From NCBI GenBank assembly GCA_904392525.1, contig CAJFMW010000023.1:2050-35522 (forward strand): DNA of 33,473 nucleotides, given 5' to 3'. This DNA is from an uncultured Eisenbergiella sp. (lineage in GTDB: Bacteria; Bacillota; Clostridia; Lachnospirales; Lachnospiraceae). The position numbers were made by a program, and so were the translations under genes. This document shows positions 9,862-17,907 of the stretch, in pieces; the first letter of the stretch is position 1; each line of letters opens with the position of its first letter. A model generated the notes under the pieces. The model saw only the letters and a list, made by a program, of their open reading frames with translations, did not search any database and had not been told where the DNA came from.

Positions 9862-9945
9862 TGCAGGAAAAGAGACTTGAACTCTCATGGTATTGCTACC
9901 ACACGGACCTGAACCGTGCGCGTCTGCCAATTCCGCCATTCCTGC
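9862..9945 (-). tRNA. tRNA-Leu (anticodon CAG)
   Basis: Reverse complement GCAGGAATGGCGGAATTGGCAGACGCGCACGGTTCAGGTCCGTG...GAGAGTTCAAGTCTCTTTTCCTGCA folds as a class II tRNA. Confidence 0.9.
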
Positions 9946-10044
9946 GCGACATGTTCTGCGCGACATGTTGTATTTTAAATGATTGTCAGAAGAAAGTCAA
10001 CCCCTTTTTCAGTTTTTTTTGACAAATTTTTTTTAAATTTTGCC

Positions 10045-10073
10045 TTGACTTCTGCAGTTCAAAATGGTAATAT
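10045..10073 (+). promoter_or_regulatory. tRNA-Leu promoter
   Basis: TTGACT - 17 nt - TAATAT upstream of the plus-strand tRNA. Confidence 0.55.
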
Positions 10074-10109
10074 ACTATTCGCAGCACGGCAGTACGCCGA
10101 TGTGGGCAT

Positions 10110-10193
10110 GCGGAAGTGTCGGAATTGGCAGACGAGCAAGACTAAGGATCTTGTGATAGCAATATCGTGTGGGTTCAAGTCCCATCTTCCGCA
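10110..10193 (+). tRNA. tRNA-Leu (anticodon AAG); integration target
   Basis: GCGGAAGTGTCGGAATTGGCAGACGAGCAAGACTAAGGATCTTG...GGGTTCAAGTCCCATCTTCCGCA; anticodon loop CTAAGGA. Confidence 0.9.
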
Positions 10194-10195
10194 TT
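10173..10195 (+). repeat. att site (left), tRNA 3' end
   Basis: GTTCAAGTCCCATCTTCCGCATT, identical to 30183-30205. Confidence 0.9.
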
Positions 10196-10221
10196 GTTTT
10201 GTGTGGCTGAAAACCTTGATT

Positions 10222-11601
10222 TTATCGGGTTTTCAGCCTTTTTCCTTTACTTGGAAACGGTATGATCTCAAAGTCCCTTTTGGTCCCTCGGACTCCCTCA
10301 TCGTCTCCAAGCGCCTTCCGGATCAGCCGGTCCCTCTCTTCATGGTCCTCCGTATCGTAGATATAATGGCGAAGGGTTGTAGTCTCATCCGCATGTCCCA
10401 GAACGTCCTTTACCGCACTGATATTATGGCAGCCATGGTAAACGTGGGAGGCATATGTTTTCCGGATCTTGTGCATCGTTTTGACCGGAATACCGATATA
10501 TTCGCATCCGCGTTTTACCTGTGCATCCAAAGCATCGGGAGTCAGGATGCTTCCGTTCTTGACGAAGAGGAAATCCCTGCAGCCATATCCATATCTCTTA
10601 TTGGCTTCCAGTGTTCGCTGTATCAGCTCCATCGCCCTGCCTGTCAGAGGGATCCACCTGTCCCCATCCTCTGATTTGGTGTATTCGACCACCCGGAATC
10701 CAAGGCTGACAATATTGTCCAGGTCGGAAGTATCAAACTCTTCCACAAGCTGTCTGTGTACGTGGATCCGCCCGTTTTCAATGTCGCTTTCTGCAAGAGC
10801 CAGTATTTCCCCTTTTCGTGTCCCGATCTCAAAATCCAGCAGAATTGCCAGACAGGATGTGTTGGAAGGATTGTTCCGGAGCCTCCTCTCCATCTCTTCG
10901 ATGAAAGCCGTCTGCTCACTGGAACTGTAAACCTGAGTCTCGCTGGAAGGCTTTCTGTCCGGCGTGAATTTTTTCCGGCTTACCCTGTTCCGATAAGGCG
11001 TTTTGTCAGTATACTCCGCATCAATGGCATATTGGTATACCTGCTTGAGAATTCCGCACACATTGTAGAAAGCCTTTTTCTTCAATTTGTGTTCGTCAAC
11101 AATGGCGTTGAAAAAACGGTCAACATCAATCCTTGTGATATCAGTGAATTGTCTGGAAACCAGCTCTTCATGCGGCTCATAGAATTTTTTCCAGTCTGCC
11201 ATCATCCGCCGGATCGTGCCGGAACCCACCTCATCGCGTTTATAGTCCATGAATTCAAAGAACAATTCGCGCAGGGTACATTTCCGGATACCGCAGTTCC
11301 TCTTTTCCTCCTCAAACTGCAACGTGTACTCGATGATATCCAGATCAAGATCATGCCTGTCTTTGCGCTTGACCCGTTTTTTTCCGGTCTTTAAATCAAA
11401 AACCGGAACATCTGTATACCATCGATCCTCTTTTTCGTTATGCCACACGGCATAAGGATGTCTCTCAAGTAATTCTCTTCTCTTGTCCATCTCCAGTTGC
11501 ATCCGCATCTGCGCCACATTGAGCATATCATGTTCAACGGCATACTGCAACAGATCTTCCAGCGTGATGGACAACTCCTTCGTCCCGCGTTCGCCTTTCA
11601 T
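10222..11601 (-). CDS. tyrosine recombinase / phage-type integrase
   Basis: 459 aa; catalytic segments EIGTRKGEILAL, HKIRKTYASHVYH, LGHADETTTLRHYIY; adjacent to the tRNA att site. Confidence 0.95.
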   Translation of the reverse strand: MKGERGTKELSITLEDLLQYAVEHDMLNVAQMRMQLEMDKRRELLERHPYAVWHNEKEDRWYTDVPVFDLKTGKKRVKRKDRHDLDLDIIEYTLQFEEEKRNCGIRKCTLRELFFEFMDYKRDEVGSGTIRRMMADWKKFYEPHEELVSRQFTDITRIDVDRFFNAIVDEHKLKKKAFYNVCGILKQVYQYAIDAEYTDKTPYRNRVSRKKFTPDRKPSSETQVYSSSEQTAFIEEMERRLRNNPSNTSCLAILLDFEIGTRKGEILALAESDIENGRIHVHRQLVEEFDTSDLDNIVSLGFRVVEYTKSEDGDRWIPLTGRAMELIQRTLEANKRYGYGCRDFLFVKNGSILTPDALDAQVKRGCEYIGIPVKTMHKIRKTYASHVYHGCHNISAVKDVLGHADETTTLRHYIYDTEDHEERDRLIRKALGDDEGVRGTKRDFEIIPFPSKGKRLKTR

Positions 11602-11663
11602 CAGCGAAGACAGCCCTGACGGGCCGCCTCCATGGGTGTTGTATGTACCATCTTTGCCCTCCC

Positions 11664-12032
11664 TTAACTGTTCAGGTATCCGGGCGGAAGAACGAAGCGC
11701 TGACGTTCTTCCGGGTCTGCTTCCAGAAAATACTCCGAAGGGTTTTCGCCGGATTCCAGCAGTTCCTCTTTTGCCTTCTCGATTTCCTGAATAACCATTT
11801 CTTCAGAAACGCCCAAGGCTTCGGCCACCTCTTTCGTGGTAAACAGCGCATGCTCTCCGTATTCCTGCGCGTAGGCCAGCTTGATTCCCGTATAAATCGC
11901 CTGATAAGAAAACCCTTCCTTCAGTCCGCTGTCCAGCAGTTTTTCGATTGTTTTCCGGTCGATTCCATACTTGCCATAATTGGCCAGTACATTACTTATT
12001 ACGTCTTCTCTGGTCATCATTCTTCTCCTCAT
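11664..12032 (-). CDS. hypothetical protein with HTH-like segment
   Basis: TTKEVAEALGVSEEMVIQEIEKAKEELL resembles a DNA-binding HTH; 122 aa. Confidence 0.55.
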   Translation of the reverse strand: MRRRMMTREDVISNVLANYGKYGIDRKTIEKLLDSGLKEGFSYQAIYTGIKLAYAQEYGEHALFTTKEVAEALGVSEEMVIQEIEKAKEELLESGENPSEYFLEADPEERQRFVLPPGYLNS

Positions 12033-12268
12033 GCGCCCACCGCCTCTCTGAGTTCATGAACAGACTGCCGGATAGCGCGGATATAATCGTCGAGAATTTC
12101 CATCTCCATGCCCATTTCTTTCCGGCCATATGCGAATATCAGCGCCTCGTTCTGGGTTTTTATCCCGCCTTTGTCTAAATCGTATCTCTCGATAATGGCT
12201 CCTGACAGGTATTTGGCTTTGTCAGTGAAACCATCCAAATCTTCCAAAATTCTTTCCACATCGCTCAT
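12029..12268 (-). CDS. hypothetical protein
   Basis: 79-aa ORF packed in the leftward operon, overlapping its neighbour. Confidence 0.5.
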   Translation of the reverse strand: MSDVERILEDLDGFTDKAKYLSGAIIERYDLDKGGIKTQNEALIFAYGRKEMGMEMEILDDYIRAIRQSVHELREAVGA

Positions 12269-12269
12269 A

Positions 12270-12497
12270 TCACATTACCTCCGAAATAATCTCAATCTGC
12301 TTTCCGTTTTCGTTGCGGTATTCGTCCATATCCTCGACAATCCGCGCAGTAAAGATAAGATACTGCCATGACGCAAGCATCCGCGACAGCGTTTCGGCTG
12401 AAACCAGTGCCTTGCGCTCTTTGGAATAGTTGTCTCCCGGCTCGTTGGTAAAAGTGATAGAAGTCCTTAATTTGTATTCGATCAGATATCCCGCCAT
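12270..12497 (-). CDS. hypothetical protein
   Basis: 75-aa ORF in a tight operon. Confidence 0.5.
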   Translation of the reverse strand: MAGYLIEYKLRTSITFTNEPGDNYSKERKALVSAETLSRMLASWQYLIFTARIVEDMDEYRNENGKQIEIISEVM

Positions 12498-12697
12498 GCG
12501 CTCACCGCCCTTTCACTAATATCAAGAATCCTGTCATTGGCTTCCTCGATAGAAGCAAGCTGATTTTTAACCCCGTACAGCACCCATGAAATAGGCTCAT
12601 CCTCATGGGTTGCCATAATCATATTGAGTGTTGCGTTCGCGGTTTCTAATGCGATGGTTATATCCGCTACGTTTTCTTTGATTTTTTCTCTGTCCAT
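12482..12697 (-). CDS. hypothetical protein
   Basis: 71-aa ORF in a tight operon, overlapping the downstream gene start. Confidence 0.5.
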   Translation of the reverse strand: MDREKIKENVADITIALETANATLNMIMATHEDEPISWVLYGVKNQLASIEEANDRILDISERAVSAWRDI

Positions 12698-12698
12698 A

Positions 12699-12989
12699 TC
12701 ACATTACCTCCAAAAAATTCCTGATTTTCATTTTCCTGTTGTACCGTTTAATTTCTGCGATTTTCTCCATCAGCTCCGGCATGGTAAGCGCACTCTTTAA
12801 AAGGTTGCATGTGCCACATGCAGGCTGAAGGTTCGCGAAATCATTCGTGCCGCCTCTTGAAAATGGGATTTTATGGTCGATTGTCATACTCTCAAAGTCA
12901 ATCGGCCTGCCGCAAATGGCACATCTTCCGTTCCCTCTGGCGTATACGGTTTTCTTCTCATAATCCGTGAACTTCCGGCGTTCAGGCAT
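12699..12989 (-). CDS. HNH endonuclease
   Basis: CAICGRPI...TIDHKIPFSRGGTNDFANLQPACGTCNLLKS: HNH with two CxxC pairs. Confidence 0.9.
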   Translation of the reverse strand: MPERRKFTDYEKKTVYARGNGRCAICGRPIDFESMTIDHKIPFSRGGTNDFANLQPACGTCNLLKSALTMPELMEKIAEIKRYNRKMKIRNFLEVM

Positions 12990-13155
12990 TTACGCTCACC
13001 CGCCTTTCAAGACGGTTGCGATATGCCAGACGGTTCCATTCTTCATCGGTCATCATCTTTATCCGCATAACAGGAAGGAGGATACTATCACCACGGCTTC
13101 CACACAACGGCTCCTGGTTGGTAAGTGCGACAACTATATTGTTTTCTCTATTCAT
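12982..13155 (-). CDS. small hypothetical protein (57 aa, not in supplied ORF track)
   Basis: MNRENNIVVALTNQEPLCGSRGDSILLPVMRIKMMTDEEWNRLAYRNRLERRVSVNA; RBS AAGGAGAAATTTAC; stop overlaps the HNH start. Confidence 0.6.
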   Translation of the reverse strand: MNRENNIVVALTNQEPLCGSRGDSILLPVMRIKMMTDEEWNRLAYRNRLERRVSVNA

Positions 13156-13238
13156 GTAAATTTCTCCTTGAAAAAGGCTGATTTGTCGTTTAGAATATAG
13201 ACAAATCCAGTTTTATCTTACGTTTTGGGTTTCTGCCC

Positions 13239-14090
13239 TTATCGGAGTTGGCGGCTCTGATAGGGGCGTTCTTCTTCAAAAATATCCTCTGTTTCGGACG
13301 GATTCGCAGACATGATGGACTGCATGAACTCCCGTGTATGTTTGTCGGCATATTTCCGGCGTATCTCCTCATTCGGGAGGCGAAGCCGGGTGCTTATTCC
13401 GTAAATGCGGGATTTGATTCTGTCATCGGTCCCCAGATCGTTAATATCCATGTTGCTTGTGAAGATCATCGGTAACATGTTTTTGTAGCGATGATCAATC
13501 ACCCGATATATCGGGGTAGACGCCCAATCACGCTTTTCCACCGTTTGCCCGATATCGTCCATGATCAGCAGAGAGCAATCCTTGATTTCCCGGAATTTCT
13601 GTTTATCTTCATCCCTGCGCATATCCAGAGCAAGAAGGTCAGCAGTCGATATGAATTTAACCGAAATATCGCGCCTTTTTATAACCTCATTTGCCAGAAC
13701 GCAGGATAAAAAAGTTTTCCCGCTCCCTTTCGCCTGTGAGAAAATATATAATCCCCGTCCCTGCACGCTGAATTTCTCGAAGCAGGTCACAAACCGGTTG
13801 CAGATATCACGTGAAGCAGACGTGTCCTCATGATATTCGCCCCAATTAAAATCCCTGGCGGTCTTACTCATAAACGACGGCGGCATCCCGCTGAGCCTTT
13901 GTCTGTCCGTGACATCACCGTCAAGGATCTTCCCGTTTTCGCGGAAGAAAGGGGCCGTCTCTCCATAGCCTTCTACCGAACACCGAAAGAGGACACCACG
14001 TTCAATCTCCTCCGTTTGCGTTACCGTCATTTCCACCGACATATTGTCGATAGAAGTCTTCAACCGAACACCCTGCATTATCTGTTCCAT
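13239..14090 (-). CDS. DnaC-like helicase loader ATPase
   Basis: Walker A FSQAKGSGKTFLS, Walker B LLIMDDIGQ, sensor IFTSNMDINDL; 283 aa. Confidence 0.85.
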   Translation of the reverse strand: MEQIMQGVRLKTSIDNMSVEMTVTQTEEIERGVLFRCSVEGYGETAPFFRENGKILDGDVTDRQRLSGMPPSFMSKTARDFNWGEYHEDTSASRDICNRFVTCFEKFSVQGRGLYIFSQAKGSGKTFLSCVLANEVIKRRDISVKFISTADLLALDMRRDEDKQKFREIKDCSLLIMDDIGQTVEKRDWASTPIYRVIDHRYKNMLPMIFTSNMDINDLGTDDRIKSRIYGISTRLRLPNEEIRRKYADKHTREFMQSIMSANPSETEDIFEEERPYQSRQLR

Positions 14091-14862
14091 CAGCAGTTAC
14101 CTCCTCGCGTAAATAATCTTCAAAGGGCCTTGTTGGGCCAAAAAACGTTGATCCATGTTTGATGTACTTCTCCTCTTTCCGCTCCCTTCGGCAATAACTG
14201 GCGTAAGCTTTCGTGGCTTTCAAAAGCTGCTCGTCGGTATACCCTTCCTTGAGTCTGGCCTGATAAGATTTATAAGCCGCTCCCTTGTCCACTTTTCGGG
14301 GATATTCCTTCCAAAGCGCCTCGAATTTGGGACTATATATATTATTCTTATCCTTCTTGTCCTTCTTATCTTTCTTAAGTAGTTGCCGCCCGTTTGCCGA
14401 TGGTTTGCCACCCGTTTGCCCGTCGTTTGCCACCTGTTTGCCATCGGCTTGCCCATCGTTTGCCAGCCCTTTGCCCGATGCTTGCCGTTCGTTTTCCTGT
14501 TCGATTGCCACCTCAGTGCTTTCACTTTGAAAATCTTCCCAATTTTCAATGGTTATAAGGCTTCCGGCGCTTGCCGTTTCGATTGCCAGAAAACCATACT
14601 TTTCAAATTTTTTCAGAGCGGTTCTTACATTCTTGGTGCTGACACCGTTTCCACACTGTTTCGCCAGCCGGTCGATACTTGTGATTATTTGTCCGGGTTT
14701 GCATTCGTACTTTTCTCCTTTCCATTCCCATTGTTTCGACTCATAATTGACGTTTAACAGTAACGTGATAAGCACAACCTTTTGTTCGGGAGTCGAACAG
14801 CTCCATATGGATCTCTCCTGAATCTCCCTGTATAGTTTGATCCAGCCGTAACATGAGTTCAG
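14002..14862 (-). CDS. phage replisome organizer-like replication protein
   Basis: The frame extends upstream of the supplied ORF to a likely CTG start at 14862 with RBS GGAGGTGATGTCCG; adds LNSCYGWIKLYREIQERSIWSCSTPEQKVV ahead of LITLLLNVNYESKQWEWKGEKYECKPGQ, a typical Firmicutes phage replisome-organizer N-terminus. Confidence 0.8.
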   Translation of the reverse strand: MNSCYGWIKLYREIQERSIWSCSTPEQKVVLITLLLNVNYESKQWEWKGEKYECKPGQIITSIDRLAKQCGNGVSTKNVRTALKKFEKYGFLAIETASAGSLITIENWEDFQSESTEVAIEQENERQASGKGLANDGQADGKQVANDGQTGGKPSANGRQLLKKDKKDKKDKNNIYSPKFEALWKEYPRKVDKGAAYKSYQARLKEGYTDEQLLKATKAYASYCRRERKEEKYIKHGSTFFGPTRPFEDYLREEVTADGTDNAGCSVEDFYRQYVGGNDGNANGGD

Positions 14863-14896
14863 CGGACATCACCTCCTTGATAAACGATATTGCAAA

Positions 14897-15346
14897 TTAT
14901 AATTCCTCAAACTCCGCTTCTGCCTGCGCCCTTATGCCCTCAGATTCTTTTTCAAGTTCGGCTTCAACGGATCTGGAAATATAACTGGCTTTCTCTGCCT
15001 CCATGCTCTGCTCGTAATCGTCAAGATATGACTGGAAGAAGTTCCGAATATCCTCGATATAACGCTGATATTTCTTTTCGATTTCGTCCCAGAAGTTTGC
15101 AATGTTCCAAAAAGGATACTCTGCATTCACTTCCAGAAAAGCATTGATGCATTCCTCGTCCCAGCCGGATTCATACATCAGGCGTTCGATAGCTTCCGGG
15201 ATGATGTGTTCGGAGTATTCGTCGCTCAGACGCTCTTCCGCATCTTCCGGATCATAACCTTCCCATTGTTCCTCGAAATACTCTTCCAACTCCTCTCGGC
15301 GCTGATCTGTTAATTCCTCAATTCGACTTTCTATCCACTTGCTCAT
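14897..15346 (-). CDS. highly acidic hypothetical protein
   Basis: 149 aa from MSKWIESRIEEL; about 46 Asp/Glu against about 14 Lys/Arg by hand count. Confidence 0.6.
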   Translation of the reverse strand: MSKWIESRIEELTDQRREELEEYFEEQWEGYDPEDAEERLSDEYSEHIIPEAIERLMYESGWDEECINAFLEVNAEYPFWNIANFWDEIEKKYQRYIEDIRNFFQSYLDDYEQSMEAEKASYISRSVEAELEKESEGIRAQAEAEFEEL

Positions 15347-15357
15347 TCTTTCCCTCC

Positions 15358-15528
15358 TTACACAACCCGGTACCAATATCCATGCTCTTTGCACCGACTG
15401 CATTTCGGAAGGTATTTTCCGGGCCTAATAGTCCTCTTCGCGTGGCATTTGGCGCATACAAACACGCCACCCTCTTCAATTTTCTCGCCTGACTGGCGAA
15501 AACCGCTTAGTTCTGGTAATAGCTTCAT
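15358..15528 (-). CDS. small zinc-ribbon protein
   Basis: MKLLPELSGFRQSGEKIEEGGVFVCAKCHAKRTIRPGKYLPKCSRCKEHGYWYRVV with two CxxC knuckles. Confidence 0.6.
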   Translation of the reverse strand: MKLLPELSGFRQSGEKIEEGGVFVCAKCHAKRTIRPGKYLPKCSRCKEHGYWYRVV

Positions 15529-15532
15529 GATT

Positions 15533-15754
15533 TTAGTCCTCCTCCAAAAGTTCCCTGACATCGACGCCAAGGGCTTTGGCAATGCGCCCTATCGTTGCTG
15601 GGCGGACCTTCCCGCCTTGAATCATGGATTTGAATGTATTTCTTGATATATGCGCTTTTTCGCATAGACTAGAAGAATTTATACATGCCCTTGCCATAGA
15701 TTCAAATAACTTTCCAACATTTACAATCACGCCTTCACCTCCAATCCGTTCCAT
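15533..15754 (-). CDS. XRE-family Cro-like regulator
   Basis: CEKAHISRNTFKSMIQGGKVRPATIGRIAKALGVDVRELLEED HTH; divergent from the repressor. Confidence 0.8.
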   Translation of the reverse strand: MERIGGEGVIVNVGKLFESMARACINSSSLCEKAHISRNTFKSMIQGGKVRPATIGRIAKALGVDVRELLEED

Positions 15755-15773
15755 TCGGTATCCCTGCGCCTAA

Positions 15774-15802
15774 ATAATAGCACCATTCGGAACATTTTGC
15801 AA
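15774..15802 (-). promoter_or_regulatory. leftward early (cro-type) promoter
   Basis: Minus strand TTGCAA - 17 nt (AATGTTCCGAATGGTGC) - TATTAT; spacer contains the GTTCC operator-like motif. Confidence 0.6.
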
Positions 15803-15911
15803 CATTATTTTTTATTTTGTTCCAATCGGATCATTATTATGGTATAGTTATCTTGAAATAGACGGAAGTAATTTGCGCCGCCACCTATAAGGCATCGAAA
15901 CGGAGATTCTT

Positions 15912-16829
15912 ATGAACTACGGAGATTTTATCAAGAAATATCGAAAAGAAAAAAAAATGACTCAGCAAGAATTAGCCCAAAAAAGTGGTTTATCAATGAT
16001 GAGTATACGTAGATATGAAAAAAATGAGCGAATTCCTTCTTTAGAACATTTAAAAAAAATAGCATTATCTTTAGGGATATCTGTTTTTGAATTGGACCCG
16101 TCCTTATATGAAAACTCTTTTGATAAACGTGTTGGAAAAAATATTGCTGTTGTACGAACCAGAAAAAATATATCACAAAATGATTTAGGGCAGCTTTTAA
16201 ATCTTTCTTCCCATGATATTGAACAATTAGAATCCGGAAATACTACTATAGGAACTAAAGATATAGAAAATATCGCAAAAAAATTGGAAGTTCCTATAGA
16301 AGCTTTAATTTTCGGTGCAGATGTAGATTATAATGTCCTTTTGGAAGATGACAAGAGCGAAATAGGAAGAAAAATTTCAAAACAGTTATCTATTATCAAA
16401 TTCCTTGACGCGCTTTATGCCCGTGCCGATATTACTAAAGTTAAAATATATTCAAAAGAATCAAAAACAGAAATACACAGTACCGAATATATTTCCTACT
16501 ACGACGGGACAAGAAGTGGTGATCTCTGTATTGACTACGAAATTTTAGATAAACTTATAAATATTTTTGCAAATATATGTAATAGTCTGCTTCCTGAATT
16601 CGCTGTTACAGAAGATTATTATTTACACGAAAATTTCCCCAGTGAAAGTAATTTTTACCGTTTGTATACAGAAACAATTAAATTTCAAACGAGTACGAAA
16701 TTCAAATATGAACCATTTTCAGATACAGAACTTGAAGAATTGAGAAAAGTAATAGGCGAAAAGGCAAATACGGAAGAATTCACAATACTTGATGATACTG
16801 AAGATTCTTCAAACAACCCTAACACATAG
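15912..16829 (+). CDS. cI-like repressor with two XRE HTH domains
   Basis: KMTQQELAQKSGLSMMSIRRYEKNERIPS and KNISQNDLGQLLNLSSHDIEQLESGNTTIG; no recognisable S24 peptidase motif. Confidence 0.8.
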   Translation: MNYGDFIKKYRKEKKMTQQELAQKSGLSMMSIRRYEKNERIPSLEHLKKIALSLGISVFELDPSLYENSFDKRVGKNIAVVRTRKNISQNDLGQLLNLSSHDIEQLESGNTTIGTKDIENIAKKLEVPIEALIFGADVDYNVLLEDDKSEIGRKISKQLSIIKFLDALYARADITKVKIYSKESKTEIHSTEYISYYDGTRSGDLCIDYEILDKLINIFANICNSLLPEFAVTEDYYLHENFPSESNFYRLYTETIKFQTSTKFKYEPFSDTELEELRKVIGEKANTEEFTILDDTEDSSNNPNT

Positions 16830-17238
16830 TTTATTTTTATTGTTTTGCAGCGAGTCAAGAAATGCAGTCATCCAGAAATTGGGATTCTGACAAATGGTAT
16901 GTCGTGATTCAAGGTGTAACTGTAGGTACACCTTCGCCCAGCCTCTATTTTGAGGCCCCCCCCCTGCCGGAAATTACCGGCACCCTTAACCCAATAGGAA
17001 AGCAAGTAAATTTTCGTCATTTTGCCAGTATCTTTTTAGGCTCATTTTTGTATAATAGAATTAAGAAATCGAAAAGGTTTCTTGTTGAGGCGTTTTTCAA
17101 TAGTGCCCATCTAAAAAAATTGAAGAAATTGTGTAGGGGTTTGTCGGATGTACCTGTATAAAAAAACCGAAGAAATTATAAGGGGCTTGTATAAGCCTCT
17201 ATTCTATTTAGGATTTAGGATTTTAAGATTTCCGCATA

Positions 17239-17267
17239 TTGCAATCCGAAAACGCATATGCTATAAT
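17239..17267 (+). promoter_or_regulatory. promoter of a putative antisense RNA
   Basis: TTGCAA - 17 nt - TATAAT. Confidence 0.6.
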
Positions 17268-17273
17268 GCCAGT

Positions 17274-17346
17274 AGGCAAAATGAAGCAAATAGTCCAAAG
17301 AGCTTGGCTACAACGAAAACCCCAGTGCGGCAACACTGGGGTTTTC
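17274..17346 (+). ncRNA. putative short antisense/antitoxin RNA
   Basis: Near-consensus promoter followed ~50 nt later by a perfect terminator hairpin; no ORF; converges on a small hydrophobic peptide gene. Confidence 0.45.
17315..17346. terminator. bidirectional intrinsic terminator
   Basis: Perfect inverted repeat GAAAACCCCAGTG...CACTGGGGTTTTC, U-tracts on both strands. Confidence 0.8.
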
Positions 17347-17396
17347 TATTCCCAATTCTGATGCGGCAGGGCTTAGAGCCACAGGCTGGTTACCGG

Positions 17397-17483
17397 CTAT
17401 TCATCGCCATCCAACCATTTGATGATGTAATGGCAAATTACACCAGCCATGACAGCGACAAAAAATGAAGCAAATATTTCCAT
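17397..17483 (-). CDS. putative type I toxin-like membrane peptide (28 aa)
   Basis: MEIFASFFVAVMAGVICHYIIKWLDGDE: one TM helix with charged tail; RBS AGGAGGTGAGCTCG. Confidence 0.55.
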   Translation of the reverse strand: MEIFASFFVAVMAGVICHYIIKWLDGDE

Positions 17484-17600
17484 CGAGCTCACCTCCTTTC
17501 CATTACCAGATTGGAGGCGGTAACAGAAACAGTGTATCATAATCCGGCTCAATACACCATCTTTTTTTCTCTTATGCGGTGTCATAATTCCCCAAAGCGT

Positions 17601-17624
17601 TTAAAGGCTCATTTAGCCTTTTTT
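17601..17624 (+). terminator. possible intrinsic terminator
   Basis: AAAGGC-TCATTTA-GCCTTTTTT hairpin with T-run. Confidence 0.4.
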
Positions 17625-17780
17625 CGTCTTTAATGTGTATTTTATCGTCTAAAGCTTTTCAAACGCCTGTTTGCCCAAAATTCAAAAGCAGAACATATGA
17701 TCTGGAGCAAAGGGACAGGTAATGTTTTCTGCTATACGCCAGCCAATGAAAATTCCTTACACATCATATAGAAATCCGGC

Positions 17781-17815
17781 GTAGTTACTACAGGAATTTA
17801 CACAGTAACTACAGG
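17781..17815. repeat. palindrome copy 1: GTAGTTACTAC-N12-AGTAACTACAGG
   Basis: Half-sites at 17781 and 17804 (23-nt phase). Confidence 0.8.
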
Positions 17816-17830
17816 TACTCGAAATATGGT

Positions 17831-17859
17831 TTGACAATTTGTTCCAGATCGGATAGCAT
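17831..17859 (+). promoter_or_regulatory. promoter of the J-domain gene
   Basis: TTGACA - 17 nt (ATTTGTTCCAGATCGGA) - TAGCAT between palindrome copies 1 and 2. Confidence 0.6.
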
Positions 17860-17894
17860 GTAGTTACTACGTCAAAAATCAAAGTAACTACAGG
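17860..17894. repeat. palindrome copy 2: GTAGTTACTAC-N12-AGTAACTACAGG
   Basis: Half-sites at 17860 and 17883 (23-nt phase); covers the predicted start site and leader. Confidence 0.8.
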
Positions 17895-17907
17895 AGGGAG
17901 ACAGGAT

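Noticed and set aside
9943-9970. 14-nt tandem duplication TGCGCGACATGTT(C/G)
   Set aside because: Most likely a simple duplication upstream of the minus-strand tRNA; no further support for function.
10265-10305. GTCCCTYG repeats near the element ends as integrase arm sites
   Set aside because: The left and relic copies fall in conserved integrase coding sequence, so similarity is explained by protein conservation; only 30125-30146 is non-coding.
9979-10674. Plus-strand ORF of 231 aa across the tRNA and integrase end
   Set aside because: Overlaps the tRNA and the antisense of the integrase; not a credible protein.
14386-14500. CRISPR-like short repeats
   Set aside because: Repeats are ~12 nt, degenerate, without unique spacers, and lie in frame inside the replisome organizer linker.
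16862-17161. Plus-strand ORF of 99 aa behind the repressor
   Set aside because: Runs through hairpins and a C10 run, no convincing RBS; more likely non-coding.
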